Positions 34,060 to 43,247 of a DNA stretch of 64,000 nucleotides are shown here, piece by piece. Made by a program: the position numbers and the translations under genes. Below the pieces are notes generated by a model, which did not search any database, was not told where the DNA came from, and saw nothing but the letters and a program-made list of their open reading frames with translations. Position 1 is the stretch's first letter, and each line of letters opens with the position of its first letter. The DNA is from an uncultured Eubacteriales bacterium (GTDB lineage Bacteria; Bacillota; Clostridia; Lachnospirales; Lachnospiraceae), in assembly GCA_900542465.1 (NCBI GenBank), contig UQNS01000003.1, positions 62,001 to 126,000 of the forward strand, written 5' to 3'.

Positions 34060-37000
34060 ATGAAAAATTTTCTGAACGTATTGGATGAAATGGCAGCATT
34101 TCAGGAAATAAAAGAAGGTCTGAAAAAAGAAGGAAGTACAGTGCTTGTCAGCGGCTTAGTGGATTCGGGCAAGACACATATGGCGGAATCTCTAAGAGAA
34201 GACCTGCCCTTTCATCTTTATGTGACATATGATGAAAAAAAGGCGGCCCAAATCAGCGGAGACAGTCGTTTTTTCGGCGGAGAGACTCTTCTATATCCTG
34301 CCAAGGATATAGTTTTTTATTCAGCGGACATGCATAGTAATGACATTACTGCCAGAAGGGCAGCATGCATAAAAGCTATAATAGACAGGACAGATGATCC
34401 CGAAGGGGAATTCGAACCGCTTACGATCGTTACAACTATTGATGGACTCACGGATCTTCTTGTGCCTATTGAAAAATACAGGGACAATATGATCAGATTA
34501 ACGAATGCGGTGGGGCTCTCCCGGGATGAGATCGTAAAAAAGCTTGCGCGTGCAGGCTATAAGAAGGAGCCTATGGTTACCGCGCCCGGGCAGATATCTG
34601 AGCGAGGAGGGATCCTTGATATTTTCCCGATCACCGAGGAAAATCCGATCCGAGTGGAATTCTGGGGAGATGATGTAGATTCGATAAGAACTTTTGATAT
34701 GGAGACCCAGAGAAGTATAGAAAATATACAAGCATGTGATATTTTCCCGGCAAGGGAAGATATATTCAGTGAAAGCGAAATTAAGGCCGGTATCAAAAAA
34801 ATAGAGAAAGAAATGGATGCTCGTCTTGAGGAGTTGGGAGACAATGACAAGAAAAAGACCCAAGAAAAATACGAGAGATGCAATAGATTAAGACAGGCCA
34901 TAGCTGATATGGAGATCAGCGGAAGCTATGGGAAGTTTTTTACGTACTTTGAGAAAAATAAGAAAACACTGGTTGATTATTTTCCTTTGGACAAGACTCT
35001 CGTAACATGGGATGAACCGGCAGCGATAGAGGAGAGAGCCATGAATTCGGAGGCCGAATTCAAGTCCAGTGTAGATTACAGGTTCGAAAATGGATATATT
35101 ATCCGGGGTCAGATGAAGATGCTGGAAAGTATAAGAAATATTTACAAAGCATGCAGCAGCAGACGTTTTCTTTTTACATCCACGCTTTATAGTACATTCA
35201 GGGGATATAAGCCGGATCTCAGCGTTCATGCGGAATCCAGAGGGGTGAATGCCTACAATAATTCTTTCACAGAACTGGTTAAGGATCTGAAAAGGTATAA
35301 AAAACTGAAATATAGGGTTATTTTCGTAACTTCGTCAAGGTCAAGGAGGGATAGGCTTGTTGATGAATTCAGAGAAAATGATATAGAAGCCTATTCGTCT
35401 GACCGGGAAGAAGCAGATATAGCGCCGGGGCTCGTTATGGTCACAGAAGGCGGGATCAGCAGGGGATTCTCTTATCCGGAAATAAACTACGTCGTAATAA
35501 CGGAAAATGATATATACACATCCGGACGAAAAAAGAAAAATAAGTCCAAAAAGAATAAGGTCACGCTTGATGAATTAAAGTTGAGCATTGGCGACTATGT
35601 CGTGCATGAAAATTACGGAATCGGAATTTATCAGGGAATAGTTAAACAGACGGTCGAGGGGATAGAGAAAGATTATATAAAAATAGACTATGCGGGCAAC
35701 TCCTGCGTGTACATTCTGGCGACTCAGACAGATATGCTGCAGAAATATGCTTCTGCAGATACGGACCAAAGACCTAAGGTGAATAAGATCGGAACCGCAG
35801 TCTGGTCAAGGACCAAATCTAAAACAAGAGATTCCGTAGAACTGGTAGCCGCAGATCTGATCAAATTGTATGCCCGGAGGGCAAATATGCACGGTTTCAG
35901 ATTTGAACCTGATTCGGAGTGGCAGAGGGAATTTGAGGAAATGTTCCCATATGAGGAGACGCAGGATCAGCTGGACGCAATCGCTGAAATAAAAGCTGAT
36001 ATGGAGAGCGACCGGATAATGGATCGTCTCTTATGCGGGGACGTAGGTTTTGGAAAAACTGAAGTGGCTCTTCGTTCAGCATTTAAAGCAGTCCAATCGG
36101 GAAAACAGGTAGCAGTTCTCGCCCCTACGACTATCCTAGCCGGCCAGCACTATGACACATTTGTTCAGAGAATGAAAGCCTTTCCGGTGACCATCGAACT
36201 TATGTCAGGCATGAAGACCAGAGGGCAGAATATAGAAACTGCCAGAAATGTGAACCTTGGACTCACTGATATCGTCATAGGCACTCACAGAATCCTTTCA
36301 GATGATGTTAAGTTTAAGGATCTGGGACTCCTTATCATCGATGAGGAGCAGAGATTCGGAGTAAACCATAAGGAAAAGCTTAAAAAGCTGAAGGGAAATG
36401 TAGATGTATTGGCGCTTTCTGCTACTCCTATCCCAAGAACGCTTAGCATGAGCCTTGCAGGCATAAGGGACATGTCCACGCTGGAAGAGCCGCCGGTCGA
36501 CAGAAATCCGATACAGACCTTTGTCACACAACAGGATGACGGAATTATAAGAGAGGCGATCAAGAGAGAACTTTCGCGCCAGGGACAGGTCTACTATGTT
36601 TACAACAGAGTAAACCGGATCGAAGAGGTACAGTCGCATCTGGAAGAGCTGGTACCGGAAGCTGTATTTGCCTGCATTCACGGACAGATGGACAACAAGA
36701 CGCTGACCAGGACCATGACCGGTTTTATCAATGGAGAGATAGATGTTCTTATTTCTACGACTATTATTGAAACAGGCCTGGATATACCAAACGTAAATAC
36801 GATCATAATAGAAAATGCGGAGAACTTCGGTTTGTCACAGCTCTATCAGCTGAGAGGGCGTGTGGGCAGATCTGCAAGGACGTCTTATGCCTTTCTTCTA
36901 TACAGAAGGGACAAGGTTATAACGGAGGTCGCCCAGAAAAGGCTTTCGGCCATTGGTGAAATGACAGATTTGGGCTCCGGGTACAGACTGGCAATGAAAG

Positions 37001-37617
37001 ATCTGGAGATCAGAGGAGCAGGAGCTATGCTGGGAAAGACCCAGCATGGTCATATGGCGGCGGTTGGATTTGAAATGTATACAAGAATGCTCAATGAAGC
37101 TGTGACCCGCCAGAAGGGTATCGAAGTGCCGGATTATTTTGAAACCAGTATCGATATAGTAGCTGATGCATACCTGCCGGATACATATGTTGAAAAAGAG
37201 TCTCAGAAACTGGATCTTTACAAGAGGATAGCTTCTATCAGTGATAAAGACCAGCTCCGTGATATGGAAGACGAACTTACAGATGTATACGGGCCTATCC
37301 CCGGTCCTGCGCAGAACCTGCTTACCATTGCGATCATCAAGGCTATTGCCCATGCATATGGGATCTGTGAGATAAAAGGCGGGAAAAGAGATGACGCATG
37401 GCTTACAAGGATAGTTTTCAGAGGTGTGGATAACAAAGGCACTATGTCAGATGAGGCTGTTCGGAAATTTGCGGATTCACTGAGAGGAGCTGCGTCAGCT
37501 TCCTTGGAAGATGAGAGGATACTGGTCTGGAGAGTAACAAATGCTAAATTCCAGAATGCCGGAGAGTATTTGAAAGGTTTGTGTATAATGGTTGAAAACA
37601 TGGGTCAATATTGTTAA
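34060..37617 (+). CDS. mfd: Transcription-repair coupling factor
   Basis: Mfd removes RNA polymerase stalled at DNA lesions and recruits UvrA. The 1185-residue protein has all domains: an N-terminal UvrB-like part with a degenerate P-loop (VSGLVDSGKTHMAESL), the RNA-polymerase-interacting domain beginning near LSIGDYVVHENYGIGIYQGI (about residue 507), the helicase core with GDVGFGKT (Walker A) and IDEEQRFG (DEEQ box), the QLRGRVGRS motif VI, and the C-terminal TRCF domain. Its place after pth is conserved. Confidence 0.96.
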   Translation: MKNFLNVLDEMAAFQEIKEGLKKEGSTVLVSGLVDSGKTHMAESLREDLPFHLYVTYDEKKAAQISGDSRFFGGETLLYPAKDIVFYSADMHSNDITARRAACIKAIIDRTDDPEGEFEPLTIVTTIDGLTDLLVPIEKYRDNMIRLTNAVGLSRDEIVKKLARAGYKKEPMVTAPGQISERGGILDIFPITEENPIRVEFWGDDVDSIRTFDMETQRSIENIQACDIFPAREDIFSESEIKAGIKKIEKEMDARLEELGDNDKKKTQEKYERCNRLRQAIADMEISGSYGKFFTYFEKNKKTLVDYFPLDKTLVTWDEPAAIEERAMNSEAEFKSSVDYRFENGYIIRGQMKMLESIRNIYKACSSRRFLFTSTLYSTFRGYKPDLSVHAESRGVNAYNNSFTELVKDLKRYKKLKYRVIFVTSSRSRRDRLVDEFRENDIEAYSSDREEADIAPGLVMVTEGGISRGFSYPEINYVVITENDIYTSGRKKKNKSKKNKVTLDELKLSIGDYVVHENYGIGIYQGIVKQTVEGIEKDYIKIDYAGNSCVYILATQTDMLQKYASADTDQRPKVNKIGTAVWSRTKSKTRDSVELVAADLIKLYARRANMHGFRFEPDSEWQREFEEMFPYEETQDQLDAIAEIKADMESDRIMDRLLCGDVGFGKTEVALRSAFKAVQSGKQVAVLAPTTILAGQHYDTFVQRMKAFPVTIELMSGMKTRGQNIETARNVNLGLTDIVIGTHRILSDDVKFKDLGLLIIDEEQRFGVNHKEKLKKLKGNVDVLALSATPIPRTLSMSLAGIRDMSTLEEPPVDRNPIQTFVTQQDDGIIREAIKRELSRQGQVYYVYNRVNRIEEVQSHLEELVPEAVFACIHGQMDNKTLTRTMTGFINGEIDVLISTTIIETGLDIPNVNTIIIENAENFGLSQLYQLRGRVGRSARTSYAFLLYRRDKVITEVAQKRLSAIGEMTDLGSGYRLAMKDLEIRGAGAMLGKTQHGHMAAVGFEMYTRMLNEAVTRQKGIEVPDYFETSIDIVADAYLPDTYVEKESQKLDLYKRIASISDKDQLRDMEDELTDVYGPIPGPAQNLLTIAIIKAIAHAYGICEIKGGKRDDAWLTRIVFRGVDNKGTMSDEAVRKFADSLRGAASASLEDERILVWRVTNAKFQNAGEYLKGLCIMVENMGQYC

Positions 37618-37664
37618 TATATCCAGCGGTCTACTGATCATTACAGGTTATGAAGGAGAATTAT

Positions 37665-38405
37665 ATGACCTATTTATCAGACGAAGAAAATAAAAAATTT
37701 GAAGGGGATGGCTCTAAGAACAGTAAAGGACAGGATCTGAAGACTTTTCTGGAAGCCTATGACCCGAAGGCGTATGATGACCCATGCAACACGGTGGATA
37801 TGGCTGTATTTGGTTATGAAGGAGCCTTGTCTGATGAGGGTTCCCGTGCGGGGGTGAAAATAAAAAACATACTCCTGGTTAAAAGAGGAGATCATCCGTC
37901 TATCGGAGAATGGGCTATCCCCGGAGGATTTGTGGAATACAGAGAAGATCTTGATGAAACTGCACGAAGAGAGCTGGAAGAGGAAACTGATATAAAAGGG
38001 ATCCTTCCGGTCCAGGTGGCTACTCATGCCGATCCTGGGAGAGATCCAAGGGCTAGACTGATAACTACACTTTATACGGCTATGGTTCCCGCTGTAAGCT
38101 TAATACCGACAGCCGGTGATGATGCAAGCGAAGCAAGACTCTTTAATATTAAGGTCGAGCTTATAAATACGGAGAGAGAAGATCGTGAGGGAACGGCATT
38201 TAAAGAAGTAAAAAGATTTGCGATAAGCCTTATATGTGATGAGACCGGGGAGGAGCTCTCGGGACAGGCACTCAGGATCGAAGAGAACGATGGACTGGTA
38301 AGTGCTCATAAGTATAAGAAAATATCATCAAGAGGAATTGCAATGGATCACTGCAATTTAATTCTTGATGCTTATCTGTTTATAAAAAGTTTATTAGTTA
38401 ATTGA
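37665..38405 (+). CDS. Nudix hydrolase
   Basis: The 246-residue protein contains the Nudix box GGFVEYREDLDETARRELEEET near residues 88-109, with all metal-binding Glu of the REUXEE core. The region before it (TVDMAVFGYEG, LLVKRGDHPSIGEWAIPGG) is like ADP-ribose/NrtR-type Nudix proteins, but the C-terminal part does not show a clear winged helix. The substrate is unknown. AAGGAG at 37653-37658 supports the ATG at 37665 over that at 37650. It follows mfd by 47 bases. Confidence 0.85.
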   Translation: MTYLSDEENKKFEGDGSKNSKGQDLKTFLEAYDPKAYDDPCNTVDMAVFGYEGALSDEGSRAGVKIKNILLVKRGDHPSIGEWAIPGGFVEYREDLDETARRELEEETDIKGILPVQVATHADPGRDPRARLITTLYTAMVPAVSLIPTAGDDASEARLFNIKVELINTEREDREGTAFKEVKRFAISLICDETGEELSGQALRIEENDGLVSAHKYKKISSRGIAMDHCNLILDAYLFIKSLLVN

Positions 38406-38430
38406 TATATTTTAGCAGTAATGCTATAAT
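38402..38430 (+). promoter_or_regulatory. Strong candidate promoter of murA
   Basis: TTGATA (38402-38407) and a perfect TATAAT (38425-38430) are 17 bases apart. The -35 overlaps the stop codon of the Nudix gene. The start of murA lies about 70 bases downstream, leaving a leader of about 60 bases. Confidence 0.8.
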
Positions 38431-38499
38431 CTACCGGAAATAGCGATTTTTACGTTGGAGAAGAAGACCGTCGATAGACGTCGGAGGAACATATTCATA

Positions 38500-39795
38500 A
38501 TGGAACAGTATATTGTCAAGGGGAATGTACCGCTTAAAGGCGAGGTCAAAATGAGTGGTGCCAAGAATGCGGCTTTAGGTATTCTGGCTGCAGCAATAAT
38601 GGCTGATGAGCCGGTCACAGTTGAGAATGTACCGGCTGTGCGGGATACAGATGTTATAATTCAGGCTATAAAGGGAATTGGGGCGATAGTGAAGGCTCTT
38701 GATAAAAATTCTTTTACTATTGACGGAAGAGCGATAAACAGTATCGACATCCAGTACGAGCAGGTCAAAAAGATCAGGGCTTCTTACTACCTGATAGGTG
38801 TCCTTCTTGGCAAATACCATGAGGCGAAGGTGGCGCTTCCGGGTGGATGTGACATTGGAAGCAGACCGATCGATATGCACATAAAAGGTTTTACGGCTTT
38901 AGGAGCAGAGGTAAAGATACTTCCGGGCGGGATCGTTCATGCAAAAGCCGAGAGGCTGGCAGGAGCTCATATCTATTTTGATATGGTCTCTGTTGGCGCT
39001 ACGATAAACCTTATGTTGGCAGCCTGTCGTGCGGAAGGTGAAACGATCCTGGAAAATGCAGCTAAAGAGCCGCATATCGTTGATGTTGCCAATTTCCTCA
39101 ATGCCATGGGGGCCAATATCAAGGGCGCAGGTACAGATGTGATAAGGATAAGAGGGGTTAAAAAGCTCCATGCTGCATCCTATTCAATAATACCGGATCA
39201 GATCGAAGCGGGAACTTTTATGGTCGCGGCAGCAGTAACAGGCGGAGATATTATGGTCTGTGACGTTATCCCGAAGCATCTTGAGTCTATTTCGGCCAAG
39301 CTTATTGAAATGGGTTGTGAAGTAATTGAGGGCGATGATACAGTCAGAGTAGTTTCTAAGGGAAAATTAAAAGCTACTAACATAAAGACTCTTCCATACC
39401 CCGGGTTTCCAACGGACATGCAGCCTCAGATCGCAGTTGCCCTTGCTCTTGCGGAAGGTACGAGCATGGTCACGGAAGGCGTGTTTGACAACAGGTTCAG
39501 GTATGTTGATGAACTTGCAAGGATGGGAGGCAAGGGTAAGGTCGAAGGCAATACTTTTTATGTGGAAGGTGTTGATGGACTTACCGGAGCAGATATATGC
39601 GCCCCTGACCTGAGAGCCGGAGCGGCTTTGGTATTAGCCGCGCTGGCGGCTGAAGGCTACTCTCAGGTAGAAGATATTAAATACATCCAGCGAGGATATG
39701 AAGACTTCGACGGAAAGCTCAGAAGCCTTGGGGCTAAAATAGAGATAGTAACAAATGAGCGTGATGCTCAGAAGTTTAAATTAAAAGTCGGATGA
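38500..39795 (+). CDS. murA: UDP-N-acetylglucosamine 1-carboxyvinyltransferase
   Basis: MurA carries out the first committed step of peptidoglycan synthesis and is the target of fosfomycin. The 431-residue protein has KMSGAKNAALGILAA at the N-terminus and the active-site loop PGGCDIGSRPIDMHI, in which Cys117 is the usual fosfomycin-reactive cysteine (some clades have Asp here). TDMQPQIAVALALA and APDLRAGAALVLAALAA follow. The ATG at 38500 is preceded by GGAGGA at 38483-38488; an in-frame TTG at 38455 would add 15 residues that do not belong to the family. Confidence 0.95.
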   Translation: MEQYIVKGNVPLKGEVKMSGAKNAALGILAAAIMADEPVTVENVPAVRDTDVIIQAIKGIGAIVKALDKNSFTIDGRAINSIDIQYEQVKKIRASYYLIGVLLGKYHEAKVALPGGCDIGSRPIDMHIKGFTALGAEVKILPGGIVHAKAERLAGAHIYFDMVSVGATINLMLAACRAEGETILENAAKEPHIVDVANFLNAMGANIKGAGTDVIRIRGVKKLHAASYSIIPDQIEAGTFMVAAAVTGGDIMVCDVIPKHLESISAKLIEMGCEVIEGDDTVRVVSKGKLKATNIKTLPYPGFPTDMQPQIAVALALAEGTSMVTEGVFDNRFRYVDELARMGGKGKVEGNTFYVEGVDGLTGADICAPDLRAGAALVLAALAAEGYSQVEDIKYIQRGYEDFDGKLRSLGAKIEIVTNERDAQKFKLKVG

Positions 39796-39806
39796 TCATT
39801 AGCACG

Positions 39807-39840
39807 GTCGGTCGGGAAAAATTCCTGACCGACTTTTTTT
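39807..39840 (+). terminator. Terminator of murA
   Basis: gtcggtcgggaa (39807-39818) pairs with ttcctgaccgac (39822-39833) with one G-T pair and a three-base loop, followed by seven T. It lies 12 bases after the murA stop codon. The rest of the 211-base gap to the histidine kinase gene is A+T rich, with a TATAAT at 39929-39934 but no convincing -35. Confidence 0.92.
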
Positions 39841-40006
39841 GCAGTCAAAATTCAGATATAATCCTTTTATAAAGTTATTTTTAATATTTTCTTAGAAGTA
39901 TGGTTATATTTTAAAGTACATTTTAAGTTATAATGGTCAAATGTTAACAGGAAGGGAAAAGCCTTGTGAAACATGGATTTTACTTAACAAATGCAGGGGA
40001 GATCAA

Positions 40007-41557
40007 ATGAAGCTAAGGACAAAAATGAAAGTGGCCTTCATAATCATGGCGGTCATGCCGGTCGTGTTATGTGGCGTTGCCATAGCTTTTATAATGCAGC
40101 GGGAGGTAAACGCTCTGCGAAGGACCTATGATGTATCCGGGAAATATAAGTTTTACGATCTATACTCTCCAAGTGTACTTTTAGGAGGCATCACAGAGAA
40201 AAATTACCAGAAGATCTGTGAGGATGTCGCGGCAGACCCGTCAGTTCTTAGTGATATAGGCTATTTAAATGAATTATCAGAGGAATTGAAGACCAAGCTT
40301 TCATATGTGGTTGTAAAGTATGACGGAATAATAACATATTCAACAGCGCCTTATTCAAATGCGGAATTACTGAAGAATATACTTCCGGAGCACGCTCTTT
40401 CTCAGAATATGGAAAGTGGCGGGATCTATAAGGGAGGTAAGTATGAATGTCTTATCAAGACCGTAACTTATACGGATGAGCTGGATCATGAAGTTTCGCT
40501 GTATATCATAACACCGATGAGGCAGGTGATCCCGGAGTTTAAAAAGCTTTTGACCGAGGCCTTCATCGTAATTATAGAAGTGCTGGCTTTTACAAGTTTT
40601 ATTCTTTACTTCTGGATAAATCGTTCGTTCGTCAAGCCGATCGACAGACTCAGGCTGGGGACCAGGAACATTAAAGAAGGAAATCTGGATTTTGAGATCA
40701 AGAGCAAGTCTAAGGATGAACTGGGAGACCTCTGCAGAGATTTTGAGGACATGAGATTAAGGCTCAAAAGATCTGATGATGAAAAAGAAAAGTCAGATGC
40801 AGAGGAAAAAGAACTGATAAGAAATATCTCTCATGATCTGAAGACTCCGCTGACAGCTATCAAGGGGTATGTAGAAGGACTGAGAGATGGAATAGCATCT
40901 ACTCCTGAAAAACAACAGAGATATCTTATGACTATTGCTAATAAGGTAGAGGATATGGACAGGCTCATTGATGAGCTTACTTTATTCTCACGACTGGATA
41001 CGAACAGAATACCTTATGATATGGTCAGGATAAATGTTAAAAGCTATTTTGATGATTGTATCGGCGAGATCAAGCTGGATCTCAGTGCTCAGGATATAGA
41101 ACTGAACTACAGGTTTCATGGAGATGAGGCCATGGAAGTGGAGGCAGACCCTAACCAGCTTAAGAGGGTGATAAATAACATAATCTCCAATTCGATCAAA
41201 TATAAGGCCGGTGACAGGCAATGCGTGATCGATATCGGAGTATATGATGAAGGAGACTATGTCCACATTTCAATGTCCGACAATGGCAAGGGTATTGCTA
41301 TGAAGGATATACCGCGAATATTTGAGAGATTCTACAGAACAGATGAATCCAGGACCTCACCTCAGTCAGGCTCGGGAATCGGGCTTGCTATAGTTAAGAA
41401 GATCATTGAAGACCATAAGGGGAGAATATGGGTAGAATCAGTAGAAGGAGAGGGTACATCATTCCATATTAATCTGTTAAGATATAAAGAAGGAATGCAG
41501 CTTTCTCTGCCAGATAACCAGATGAGTAAACAGTCCAACAAGAGGAGGAAATCATGA
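40007..41557 (+). CDS. Sensor histidine kinase with HAMP domain
   Basis: The 516-residue protein has two membrane helices (about residues 8-28 and 182-205) enclosing an extracytoplasmic sensor of about 155 residues. A HAMP domain follows (SFVKPIDRLRLGTRNIKEGN), then the HisKA domain with the phospho-acceptor His276 in RNISHDLKTPLTAIKGYVEGL. The ATPase domain shows NNIISNSIKYK (N box), DNGKGI (G1), FERFYR (F) and GSGIGLAI (G2). The stimulus is unknown. GGGGAG supports the ATG at 40007 rather than an earlier one at 39941. The stop overlaps the start of the response regulator. Confidence 0.92.
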   Translation: MKLRTKMKVAFIIMAVMPVVLCGVAIAFIMQREVNALRRTYDVSGKYKFYDLYSPSVLLGGITEKNYQKICEDVAADPSVLSDIGYLNELSEELKTKLSYVVVKYDGIITYSTAPYSNAELLKNILPEHALSQNMESGGIYKGGKYECLIKTVTYTDELDHEVSLYIITPMRQVIPEFKKLLTEAFIVIIEVLAFTSFILYFWINRSFVKPIDRLRLGTRNIKEGNLDFEIKSKSKDELGDLCRDFEDMRLRLKRSDDEKEKSDAEEKELIRNISHDLKTPLTAIKGYVEGLRDGIASTPEKQQRYLMTIANKVEDMDRLIDELTLFSRLDTNRIPYDMVRINVKSYFDDCIGEIKLDLSAQDIELNYRFHGDEAMEVEADPNQLKRVINNIISNSIKYKAGDRQCVIDIGVYDEGDYVHISMSDNGKGIAMKDIPRIFERFYRTDESRTSPQSGSGIGLAIVKKIIEDHKGRIWVESVEGEGTSFHINLLRYKEGMQLSLPDNQMSKQSNKRRKS

Positions 41558-42243
41558 GTAAAGTATTAATAGTAGAAGATGAAGAAGCTATTGCAGAGAT
41601 CGAACGTGACTATCTTGAATTAAGCGGTTTCGATGTAACTATCAGGAGCGAAGGAACAAGCGGTCTGGAGACAGCTCTTAACGAAGATTTTGATATTCTT
41701 ATTCTTGATATAATGCTGCCCGGTCTTGATGGATTTGAGATCTGTAAGCAGGTAAGAGAAGTGAAAAATATACCGATTATAATGGTATCTGCCAAGAAGG
41801 AGGACATTGACAAGATCAGAGGTCTTGGCATAGGTGCAGATGATTATATGACTAAGCCGTTCAGTCCGAGTGAAATGGTAGCCAGAGTAAAGGCCCACCT
41901 GGCCAGATATGAAAGACTTATGACGGATAATAAACCAGAGAATGACATAATCGAGGTTCGCGGCGTTAAGATCGATAAGACAGCAAGAAGAGTATTTGTT
42001 GACGGAGAAGAAAAGAACTTTACTACTAAAGAATTCGATCTCCTCACTTTCCTTGCGGAGAATCCAAATCATGTATATACAAAAGAAGAACTTTTCCGTG
42101 AGATATGGGATATGGATTCAGTGGGTGATATTGCAACCGTAACGGTTCATATAAAGAAGATAAGAGAAAAAATAGAAGCGGATACATCAAAGCCTCAGTA
42201 TATAGAAACGATCTGGGGCGTAGGCTACAGATTCAAGGGATGA
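41554..42243 (+). CDS. OmpR/PhoB-family response regulator
   Basis: The 229-residue protein has a receiver domain with the acidic pair at Glu8-Asp9, phospho-acceptor Asp52 in LILDIMLPG, the Ser of MVSAKK and the Lys of TKPF, followed by a winged-helix DNA-binding domain (TKEFDLLTFLAENPNHVYTKEELFREIW and VTVHIKKIREKIE). It is the partner of the preceding kinase: the genes overlap by four bases (ATGA) and AGGAGG lies just before. The target genes cannot be told; cell envelope genes are typical for this class. Confidence 0.95.
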   Translation: MSKVLIVEDEEAIAEIERDYLELSGFDVTIRSEGTSGLETALNEDFDILILDIMLPGLDGFEICKQVREVKNIPIIMVSAKKEDIDKIRGLGIGADDYMTKPFSPSEMVARVKAHLARYERLMTDNKPENDIIEVRGVKIDKTARRVFVDGEEKNFTTKEFDLLTFLAENPNHVYTKEELFREIWDMDSVGDIATVTVHIKKIREKIEADTSKPQYIETIWGVGYRFKG

Positions 42244-42255
42244 TCTGACGTTATT

Positions 42256-42305
42256 AAAAGCACATCTTTTTCGACAGGTAAACGAAAGAGATGTGCTTTT
42301 ATTTT
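42256..42305 (+). terminator. Terminator of the two-component operon
   Basis: An 18-bp inverted repeat (42256-42273 with 42283-42300), with one G-T pair and a nine-base loop, ends in TTTTATTTT. It begins 12 bases after the response regulator stop. Confidence 0.9.
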
Positions 42306-42326
42306 ATTGAGAAATATTTGCGAAAA

Positions 42327-42355
42327 TTGATCGTAATCTATAGATTAAATAAAAT
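42327..42355 (+). promoter_or_regulatory. Candidate promoter of the glycerophosphodiesterase gene
   Basis: TTGATC (42327-42332) and TAAAAT (42350-42355) are 17 bases apart, 37 bases before the start codon. An alternative pair, TTGCGA and TAGATT, overlaps it. Confidence 0.5.
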
Positions 42356-42392
42356 CTCCAGTTTATAATTAAAATAAAAAGTTGGAGACGAA

Positions 42393-43142
42393 ATGACTAA
42401 GATTTTTGCTCACCGCGGGGCCAGCGGCTATGCTCCGGAGAACACGATGCAGGCCTTCAGAATGGCAGTTGAAATGGGCGCAGAAGGAATAGAGTGTGAT
42501 ATTCAGTTAACTAAGGATGGAATACCTGTTATCATCCATGATGAAACTATAGACAGAACCAGCAATGGCAAGGGATTTGTAAAGGATATGACCTATGATG
42601 AGCTGTCAGAGTTTTCATTTGATAACGGATTAGAAGGATTTGTTCCATGCAAACTGCCAAGATTGGAAGAACTGCTGGATCTGGTCAAGGATACCGGGAT
42701 ATATTTGAATGTAGAGCTTAAGACGGAAGTTTTTCCTTACCGGGGGATAGAGAAGGTGTTACTGGAAGAAGTAGCCAAAAGAGATATGTTTGACCAGGTC
42801 ATCGTTTCTTCTTTCAATCATTATTCCATTGAAGATCTGAAAAATGCAGAGGAAAAATATGAAAAGAAACTGGAGACCGCTTGGCTGCTGAAATCAATGA
42901 TGCTTCATGTGCCGGATAATGCTGGAAAGTATAATATAAGAGGCATACATCCGCCGGTCTATCATGCCAACAATGACCAGGTATTTTCAGAATACATAGA
43001 CAGTAAACTGTCAGTAAGAGTCTGGACGGTAAATGAGAAAGAAGATATGGATAAGCTTCTGAGTATGGGAGTGGAAGCCATTATCACTAATTATCCGGAT
43101 AAGGCGTTACAAGCCAGAAAAATATTCGAATGTTCTAAATAA
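42393..43142 (+). CDS. Glycerophosphodiester phosphodiesterase
   Basis: The 249-residue TIM-barrel protein begins FAHRGASGYAPENTMQAF, which carries the catalytic His-Arg and the metal-binding Glu of the GDPD family. IECDIQLTKDGIPVIIHDETIDRTSNGKG follows, with the second His. LNVELKTE provides another acidic pair. It has no signal peptide, so it probably hydrolyses glycerophosphodiesters from lipid turnover in the cytoplasm. GGAG precedes the ATG at 42393. It appears to be a single-gene transcript. Confidence 0.92.
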   Translation: MTKIFAHRGASGYAPENTMQAFRMAVEMGAEGIECDIQLTKDGIPVIIHDETIDRTSNGKGFVKDMTYDELSEFSFDNGLEGFVPCKLPRLEELLDLVKDTGIYLNVELKTEVFPYRGIEKVLLEEVAKRDMFDQVIVSSFNHYSIEDLKNAEEKYEKKLETAWLLKSMMLHVPDNAGKYNIRGIHPPVYHANNDQVFSEYIDSKLSVRVWTVNEKEDMDKLLSMGVEAIITNYPDKALQARKIFECSK

Positions 43143-43167
43143 AGTTCAATTTTTCAAGGATTTTTAG

Positions 43168-43197
43168 TTGTACAAACACGGTTTTTAAATATATTAT
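43168..43197 (+). promoter_or_regulatory. Candidate promoter of the LarC-like gene
   Basis: TTGTAC (43168-43173) and TATTAT (43192-43197) are 18 bases apart, about 50 bases before the start codon. Confidence 0.5.
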
Positions 43198-43247
43198 GTA
43201 TACATAAAGTGAACTTATTTTTAACCGTTTTTGAGGGAGGTTTATCA

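Noticed and set aside
39841..40006. TATAAT boxes at 39857 and 39929 as promoters of the two-component system
   Set aside because: Neither has a reasonable -35 at 16-18 bases, and the region is so A+T rich that chance matches are expected.
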